A stretch of DNA of 64,000 nt from positions 62,001 to 126,000 of the forward strand of contig NZ_JACMYD010000003.1 in assembly GCF_014267345.1 (NCBI RefSeq), in the 5' to 3' direction. The stretch comes from Corynebacterium sp. zg-331. Lineage in GTDB: Bacteria > Actinomycetota > Actinomycetes > Mycobacteriales > Mycobacteriaceae. Positions 58,660-64,000 of this stretch are shown here, piece by piece. Both the position numbers and the translations under genes were made by a program. A model generated the notes under the pieces. It saw only the letters and a list, made by a program, of their open reading frames with translations, was not told the DNA's origin and ran no database searches. The stretch's first letter is position 1. Every line of letters begins with the position of its first letter.

Positions 58660-58705
58660 CCCCACCGCAGCTTGGGAGAGATTCCCCGCGGTAGGGGTAT
58701 TTTTT
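58660..58705 (+). terminator. Intrinsic terminator after metQNI
   Basis: A CCCCACCGC/GCGGTAGGGG stem (arms 58660-58668 and 58688-58697, one A bulged), followed by TATTTTTT. It lies about 25 bp past the metI stop. Confidence 0.8.
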
Positions 58706-58819
58706 ACCCTTGCTCCATAAAAAGTTGGAGATACCTCTAGATAGAAGAGTTAGGCAAGACTACGGTCCAGGACAGGAACAAAATGTTCCTTCCCTCATAT
58801 TGAAACAAGGAGGTACTCC

Positions 58820-59122
58820 ATGTCATTCAGTAAGAAACTCTCCCGCAGCCTGGCCGCCACCGCACTGTCCGGCGCGCTGGTCGCAGGCGGCGCGGCCGCC
58901 GCGCTGGCAATCCAGGTCAACGTCGATGGTGGCACCTGGAGCTATGGCATCAACAGCACCCACGTCTATTCCAACTATTATCACCCCACAACCAAGCACG
59001 GTTCTACCGCCGTGGGAACCTTCACCGCCGATAGTGGGTGCCAGGACCCCAACCTGTGGGCAAAGGCCTCCGCACCCAAGAGAAGTTATGCAGTGGATAA
59101 ATCCTACTACCGCTTCTGCTAA
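58820..59122 (+). CDS. Lactococcin 972-family bacteriocin precursor
   Basis: A 100-residue secreted peptide with a signal sequence (about 1-30, ending AAALA). The mature part is of lactococcin 972 type: VNVDGGTWSYGINSTHVYSNYYH, HGSTAVGTF and SYAVDKSYYRFC. Lactococcin 972 of Lactococcus binds lipid II and blocks septum formation. Two cysteines are present, including the C-terminal residue; the original peptide has none that I recall, so disulfide formation is a possibility. ATG 58820 is preceded by an AGGAGG site. First gene of a locus with the permease and ATPase below. Confidence 0.93.
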   Translation: MSFSKKLSRSLAATALSGALVAGGAAAALAIQVNVDGGTWSYGINSTHVYSNYYHPTTKHGSTAVGTFTADSGCQDPNLWAKASAPKRSYAVDKSYYRFC

Positions 59123-59191
59123 TCCCCGCCCCCACGCCCCACCCGCCGCCTCTTATGCTTCGGGCGGGGCGCCTCCCTAGGAGACCCGCCC

Positions 59192-61178
59192 ATGCAGCGC
59201 TTATTGCACGTGTCCGCCGCCGTTCTTATTCTTTTAAGCTTTCTTGTCGCCTTTCCCCTCGCCCATCTGCTCGACAGCGATCTCGGTTCCACCGGTAGGC
59301 AAGGATTCCTGATCATGGAGTCCTCCGGAGAGACCTCCCCCACCGAGCTCCGCGACGAACTGGTGCACTATGCCGAAGATCGCCGCATCACCGTGGGCCT
59401 GGAGCACTTCGAGACCACCGCCGCAGGCACCACCCATCATCTCTACGTGGCAGCCGGGGAGGATTCCTCCACCATGAGCACGTGGTTACGCACCGGATAC
59501 TCGGGATTTGACCCCTCGGTAACCGTCTCCGTAAGCCCCCTATCCGAGGCACCGCTGACAGACGCAGGTGGCCTGTACCACGTCTCTGGCGATAAAGCAG
59601 AGGTGCGCGATCTCCAACAGCACGTGGAAAGCCTGGGTTTTACAGCAAGCTCCCTCAAGCTCGAGTGGTACTACTTTCTTACCGATCCCGTCATCGTCAC
59701 CGTCACGGCCATGTTGTTCCTCGTCGCCACCCTGACCCTGAGCGGGGTTCTCCTACGGGCACGCGATTACGCCATTCGACGCATCCACGGCCAAGGATTC
59801 TGGAACATCATCGGCCGTGACCTGCGCGACCTCCTGCCCACGGCCCTCGTCTCCCTGTTCGCTAGCGCGGCGCTCAGCGCCCTGGCCCTCTACTTTTATA
59901 ACGGGCTCCGCGCGGTGGGACTATACCTGCAATGCTTCGCGGCACTCGGCTTACTCGGCGGCATCGTGTTCTTCCTTAGCCTCCTCGTTGCGGTGGGCAT
60001 CCTCCATCTGGTTTCCCTCATTCCCGCACTAGGCGGCAAGATTCCCGGTGCACCCGTGACCATCGGCACCTATGCTCTGCGCTTGTGCGCCCTCCTCGTG
60101 ACCATCAGCACGGTGAGTCAGGTGGTAGCCGCAGCCCTAGAAATGGATCATCAGAAAACGCAGCGCGAGGTCTGGCGTGCGCATGGCGAGGCGGAGGCAT
60201 TCTATATTTCCACGCGCACGGGGGACATGCATGGAGACATCGCACCCGCCCTGCGCGCCGCCGACGAAAGAAACGAAATCCTGCTCGCCGATGTTCAATT
60301 AGATAACACCGCCAACCCGGAATTATTTCTCACCAATACCCTCTTTGCCGAGCAAGAACTCTCCCTCCCCGCCAGCGAGAGAGCCCAACCCGGCGAGGCG
60401 CTCATCCTGATCCCAGAAGGCACCCCACCCGAGCACATCGACCGCGCCCACCAAAAGATACTTTTCGAAGCCGATTATGCAGGAATTCCGGCGCCAAACA
60501 TCATAGAAAAACCCATTCCCGGCGATACCAAAATATTCACCTACGCCACCTCCTTTGGCTTCACCACCCCCGAGGCCACAGTGAGCAAAATTCCCATCAT
60601 AGTACTCCCCCGCAGCTTAGAAACACTGGCAGATCTCAACCTCGTTGCCCCCGCCACGCAGTTACGACTATTCGCCGCCAACAGTGAGGCCATGCAGAAA
60701 CTCATTGCCGATCCCTCGGCCGGCCCCTACATCGGCGGACATTTCACCGCGCTATCGCATTGGGAGGAAGCACATACCAAAGCACAGAACCAATTCCGCT
60801 TCCAATCCCATCAACCTGGCAATCCTCATCCTCGTGGTCACCGCCTACGTGATCGGTTCCGCCGCCGTGTATCAGACCCGGCACCGACAGCGCCTCATCG
60901 TCACCGACCTCATGGGACGCTCCCCCTGGCGGGCACGCGCAGGCCTGCTACTCATCGAGGCGGTATTCCTACTCATTCCCGTGGCATGGTTACTGCACCG
61001 CCACCACGCCTACAAAGAAGCCGCGCTCACCGCCATACCCAGAGAAATACTGCGCACCATGGCCATCACCCCAGAACTCGTGGCCACCACCCTCAGCATC
61101 TCCCTGCTGTGGGCCGCCACCTGCCTTTTCATGTCCGCCCGCTTCGGCCGCATGTACTCCCACACCCCCGCGCGCTAA
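59192..61178 (+). pseudogene. Lactococcin-972-type immunity/export membrane protein, frameshifted
   Basis: A bacteriocin-associated integral membrane protein (about 660 residues expected), the ABC permease of lactococcin 972 loci. Frame 1 codes from ATG 59192: a signal-like first helix, an extracytoplasmic region (30-170), three to four helices near 59690-60120, and another soluble loop to about 60790. Near 60783-60812 one extra base (or two missing) shifts the frame. The last helices then read in another frame: SNPINLAILILVVTAYVIGS, LIEAVFLLIPVAWLL and ATTLSISLLWAATC, ending at 61178. Frame 1 stays open past this point and joins the ATPase in phase, but the intervening residues are not coding-like. 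Confidence 0.78.
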
Positions 61179-61189
61179 GGAGAACCATC

Positions 61190-61834
61190 ATGAATCACAC
61201 CATCACCGTCTCCGGCCTGACCAAAACCTTCGGCCCACGCACCCTGTGGCGCGGGGTGGAGTTTACCTGCCCCCAAGGCAGCATCACCGCACTCACCGGA
61301 CCATCCGGCAGCGGTAAATCCACCCTGCTCAATTGCATCGGCACCCTCGATACCGCCGATTCCGGCACGATTATGGCAGCAGGCAAGAACATCCAGAAAT
61401 TATCCAGCGGCAAGCGACGCGCGTTCCGCAAGAACAACCTGGGGTTTTTATTCCAGGACTACGCCCTCATCCCAGACAAATCAGCGGAATACAATATCCG
61501 CCTTGCCACAACAAATAAGCAGCAAAAAGAACGCATAGATTCCGCGCTAGAAACCGTGGGATTAAGCGGATACCACAAGCGCGTGGTGCACGAACTCTCC
61601 GGCGGCGAACAACAGCGCGTGGCCCTGGCACGCATCCTAGCCCGCCAACCGGAGATCATCCTGGCCGACGAGCCCACGGGCGCGCTCGATCCCCACAACG
61701 GACACAACGTGGTGGAACAATTACGCGACCTCGCCAACCAAGGAGCCACGGTGGTGATTGCCACCCACGCCCCCGAGGTGCGCGACGCCGCAGACCAGCA
61801 CATCGACCTGAGCCGATTCCTCGACGAGGACTAA
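61190..61834 (+). CDS. ABC transporter ATP-binding protein of the lactococcin 972 locus
   Basis: A 214-residue ATPase of the bacteriocin locus, MacB/LolD-like. Walker A GPSGSGKST, Q-loop LGFLFQDYAL, signature LSGGEQQRVALARIL, Walker B IILADEPTGALD and H-loop IATHAPEV. ATG 61190 has AAGGAG 7-8 bases upstream. With the permease it would export or protect against the bacteriocin. It overlaps the convergent sucrase/ferredoxin-like gene by 4 bp at the stops. Confidence 0.93.
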   Translation: MNHTITVSGLTKTFGPRTLWRGVEFTCPQGSITALTGPSGSGKSTLLNCIGTLDTADSGTIMAAGKNIQKLSSGKRRAFRKNNLGFLFQDYALIPDKSAEYNIRLATTNKQQKERIDSALETVGLSGYHKRVVHELSGGEQQRVALARILARQPEIILADEPTGALDPHNGHNVVEQLRDLANQGATVVIATHAPEVRDAADQHIDLSRFLDED

Positions 61835-62706
61835 TCCGCCACCCACACGCTGGTCGTCTTGGGCGCACCGCCGCAGGAAGCCACCACGCCCTCCACCTCG
61901 CGGCGGTGCAGCGCCACCCGCCAGGAGCGCCCGTCGCGGTGTCGCACAACCACGGCACCCTCCGGGGCGTCATCCGCAGTCAGATCGCCGTAACGCAGAT
62001 CCTCCCCGACGGCGAGCAGGCCACGCGCCACGTGCAGCTCCGCCACCTGGCCGCGCGGCCCATAGAGGCCGGTGCCACGATTACCGGGGTAAAAATACCG
62101 TCCGGTCAGAGCTCGCTCAACCATCTCGCCAGCGGCCTCGGGGTTGAGATGCCCGAAGGAATAGGCCCAGGGCATGAGCAGCATCGCGGGGGCAAAGCGG
62201 TGCCCCTTGGTATGCGAGGTCTCCCAGACCACGGAGTTCGGGCAGTGCTCCTGCAATTGGGCGGCCAGGGGGCGGCCTTTGATCGCGCAGCACCGATCGC
62301 GACGGCCGTGCGTACACACCAACACCAGGGGCGTATCCACGAGGCGGCCGCCGTTGCGGCCCGGCCCGGTGAGATCGAGGCCCAGAAGATCCTCGGGGGC
62401 GTCGATAAGCAGCAGCTCCATCCGTGCCTCGCGCACCCACACCAGGTAGCAGCGGTGCTTGCTGCCCACCTCGCGGCCGGCGCGACCGGGCCTGCGGATG
62501 AGCTGAAGGCTGGCAGTGCCTTTGAGCATCTTTTTCAATCGGGCGCTGAGATCGGGGCCAAAGGTTCCGCCGTCGAGCACGTCGCGCGACCACCCACCGG
62601 GCCATTCAAAGAGCACGTAGACCTCGCCCTTCTTGGCCGAACCCGCCAACGGACCCCGGAGCGCGTCGGAGCACAGCGGGGTGTCCTGCGCAGGCGTGGT
62701 AACCAT
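61831..62706 (-). CDS. Sucrase/ferredoxin-like family protein
   Basis: A 291-residue protein of the Suc/Fer-like (Apd1-type) family. The thioredoxin-like ferredoxin part has a Cys-His motif CTHGRRDRCCAIKGRPLA and ETSHTKGHRFAPAMLLMPWAYSFGHLNPEAA, matching the family's cluster-binding residues. The family is thought to bind a [2Fe-2S] cluster; the physiological role is unknown. GTG/ATG at 62706 starts the homologous part. It is divergent from the AMIN-like lipoprotein gene. Confidence 0.85.
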   Translation of the reverse strand: MVTTPAQDTPLCSDALRGPLAGSAKKGEVYVLFEWPGGWSRDVLDGGTFGPDLSARLKKMLKGTASLQLIRRPGRAGREVGSKHRCYLVWVREARMELLLIDAPEDLLGLDLTGPGRNGGRLVDTPLVLVCTHGRRDRCCAIKGRPLAAQLQEHCPNSVVWETSHTKGHRFAPAMLLMPWAYSFGHLNPEAAGEMVERALTGRYFYPGNRGTGLYGPRGQVAELHVARGLLAVGEDLRYGDLTADDAPEGAVVVRHRDGRSWRVALHRREVEGVVASCGGAPKTTSVWVAD

Positions 62707-62811
62707 AGGCCGCTATCCTAGCGGCTTTTCCGGTAATGCATCGAGATATCTGTACGCCTCACCGTGCCATATACATTTCACAAGGTTGCCCCCACGATAT
62801 ACGGTAGCGGT

Positions 62812-63456
62812 ATGTCAGTGCTTATCGACGCCCCCCGCTCCCCAGGCCGCCACGCCATGGCCGCGGCGCTCGTCGCGAGCGCCCTACTGCTCGCGTCCTG
62901 CGGCACGGACAACGAGGCCGCGTCGCCGGAGCCACCCGGCAGCGCCACCCCGGCCTCGCGGAGCACGCAGGCCGACGGCGCCACGACCTCCGATAAAAAC
63001 GGCGCCGGCCTGACCCCGCTGGGCAACGCCGACATCGCCATGAAGACTATGCGCCCCGGGGAACCCTCCGAGCTGGTGGTCACGGAGATGCGCATCGGCG
63101 CGCACGAGGGCTTCGACCGGGTGGTCTTTGAGATGAAGGGCCAGGGGCACCCCGGCTGGTACGCAGATTACACCGATCACCCCTCTCAGCAGGCCTCCGG
63201 TAGCCCCATCGAATATCACGGGGCCACCGCCCTGACCGTAAACATCGACGGCACCGTCTACCCTTTCGACCTCGGCATCGAGGACCCCCATCTCAACCGG
63301 ATCACCCCATCCGATAGCGGGAACATCACCGACGTCATCAGCGCGGGAACCTTCGAGGGGCGCTCCCAATTCATCATCGGACTGAACAAGAAGGTGCCCT
63401 ATTCCGTGCAGGTGCTCGACGAACCCACCCGCCTGGTCATCGACCTCGTTCCCTAG
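62812..63456 (+). CDS. Lipoprotein with AMIN-like domain
   Basis: A 214-residue lipoprotein: signal peptide with lipobox LASC (Cys30), a low-complexity Ser/Thr/Pro linker (about 31-75) and a C-terminal AMIN-like beta domain (EMRIGAHEGFDRVVFEMKGQG to DEPTRLVIDLVP). AMIN domains localise proteins to the envelope or peptidoglycan, and the sequence shows no enzyme motif. ATG 62812 is chosen as it precedes the signal peptide best; an in-frame GTG at 62764 is less likely. The next gene starts 4 bp after its stop. Confidence 0.87.
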   Translation: MSVLIDAPRSPGRHAMAAALVASALLLASCGTDNEAASPEPPGSATPASRSTQADGATTSDKNGAGLTPLGNADIAMKTMRPGEPSELVVTEMRIGAHEGFDRVVFEMKGQGHPGWYADYTDHPSQQASGSPIEYHGATALTVNIDGTVYPFDLGIEDPHLNRITPSDSGNITDVISAGTFEGRSQFIIGLNKKVPYSVQVLDEPTRLVIDLVP

Positions 63457-63459
63457 ACG

Positions 63460-63894
63460 ATGCCCATGAATACCTACGCCACCATGCGCGCGCACGTGAC
63501 GCCCATTCCCACTCCCCCGGTGGTGCGGCTGAGCAGCTCCGTCCTCGGCGGGGCCGCCGTGGCGGTACTCAGCACCGACCTTCCCCGGGCGATCCAGGTG
63601 CCGCTGGTGCTCCTGTTCCTGCTTATCAGCCTCAGCCTGCCGCTGATCCACCCCTACCGCCGCCGCATGCGAGAATACCGCCGCGAACACCGCGCACCGT
63701 GGCGGCCCCAGGTCTGGCAGTTCCTACCACTGTTTGCGCTCTGGTTGGCGATCATGCTTGCTCCCCTGCTGGCCCCGGCTCCGCCCTGGGTCAGCGCACT
63801 TGTCTTCCTCGCAACAACCGGCTGGCTTCATCTGACGTTTCCACACGTAGACGGCTCCCGGGCCCTCGCCTACGTCCACGTCAGCCCTCGTTAG
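63460..63894 (+). CDS. Membrane protein of unknown function
   Basis: A 144-residue protein with about four membrane segments (VLGGAAVAVLST; VPLVLLFLLISLSLPL; FLPLFALWLAIMLAPLL; WVSALVFLATTGWLHL) and a basic cytoplasmic loop (YRRRMREYRREHR). It starts 4 bp after the AMIN-like gene, so it is probably cotranscribed. ATG 63460 is used; ATG 63466 is an alternative. No family recognised. Confidence 0.7.
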   Translation: MPMNTYATMRAHVTPIPTPPVVRLSSSVLGGAAVAVLSTDLPRAIQVPLVLLFLLISLSLPLIHPYRRRMREYRREHRAPWRPQVWQFLPLFALWLAIMLAPLLAPAPPWVSALVFLATTGWLHLTFPHVDGSRALAYVHVSPR

Positions 63895-64000
63895 TGGGCG
63901 ATGTATGCAGCCCAGCCCATACACGCCCGGTACGGTGGCTCACGAGGTATTCGGAAGGGACAAGCACGTCACCGCCATCCGGCGACTCCTCACCATGACG
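63881..64000 (-). CDS. C-terminal end of an unidentified protein (5' part outside window)
   Basis: An open minus-strand frame of 39 residues running off the right edge, ending GLHTSPTNEG before a TGA at 63881. Its composition (SPDGGDVLVPSEYLVSHRTG) looks coding, unlike the GC-driven shadows elsewhere. It overlaps the end of the membrane-protein gene by 14 bp in convergent orientation. Too short to identify. Confidence 0.4.
   Translation of the reverse strand, partial: RHGEESPDGGDVLVPSEYLVSHRTGRVWAGLHTSPTNEG

Noticed and set aside
59130..59185. GC-rich stem between the bacteriocin gene and the permease
   Set aside because: GCCCCACCCG/CGGGCGGGGC has a mismatch, a long loop and no T-run; it may modulate read-through but cannot be called from sequence alone.

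Overview
The window is GC-rich chromosomal DNA from a Corynebacterium-type actinobacterium. Gene content and order support this. There is a mycolata cell-wall block (manA, manB/pmm, a DUF3499 gene, a metallopeptidase-like gene, whiB2, GDP-mannose pyrophosphorylase, wbbL, rmlD, an LCP ligase and a TIGR03089 gene) in the order known from Mycobacterium tuberculosis Rv3255c-Rv3268. It is followed by purE/purK, birA, accD, accE, maf, a rhodanese gene, accBC, pyc, an LpdA-type quinone reductase, upp, a monomeric icd, cstA, metY/metX and metQNI. This is the standard corynebacterial backbone. The species cannot be fixed from the window.

Layout. 1-9.5 kb: mannose/GDP-mannose and rhamnose supply, arabinogalactan linkage and ligation, plus WhiB2. 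9.6-15.1 kb: purE/purK and a heterodimeric ABC exporter. 15.1-24.7 kb: acyl-CoA carboxylase genes (birA, accD, accE, accBC) mixed with maf, a membrane acyltransferase-like protein, DUF3151, a Cj0069-family protein and a rhodanese homologue whose catalytic Cys is Ser. 24.7-26.3 kb: an AT-richer hipBA toxin-antitoxin pair wedged between accBC and pyc. 26.3-33.8 kb: pyc, quinone reductase, M20 amidohydrolase, XRE regulator and upp. 33.9-37.7 kb: an EspC-like small protein with a leaderless NlpC/P60 protein, an internally duplicated unknown protein and a D,D-carboxypeptidase. 37.6-41.5 kb: an ABC transporter next to a frameshifted small secreted Cys-rich protein gene bracketed by two strong terminators, then a YihY protein. 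41.6-48 kb: trpS, a small membrane protein, a TRIC-type channel, xthA, a decayed siderophore-interacting-protein gene and icd. 48-51 kb: a YefM/YoeB-type toxin-antitoxin pair and ybdD-cstA. 51-58.7 kb: the methionine block metY, thioesterase, metX, DUF3017, folD, trmL and metQNI, with McbR-like motifs before metY, metX and metQ. 58.8-61.8 kb: a lactococcin-972-type bacteriocin locus whose permease gene is frameshifted. 61.8-64 kb: a sucrase/ferredoxin-like protein, an AMIN-like lipoprotein, a membrane protein and the tail of one more gene.

Most of the window is core metabolism and envelope biology. The accessory signals are two toxin-antitoxin pairs and two loci that pair a small secreted peptide with an ABC transporter, each carrying a broken reading frame. 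There is also a dead siderophore-utilisation gene and an EspC-like/NlpC pair. I saw no rRNA, tRNA, CRISPR array, insertion sequence or phage genes.
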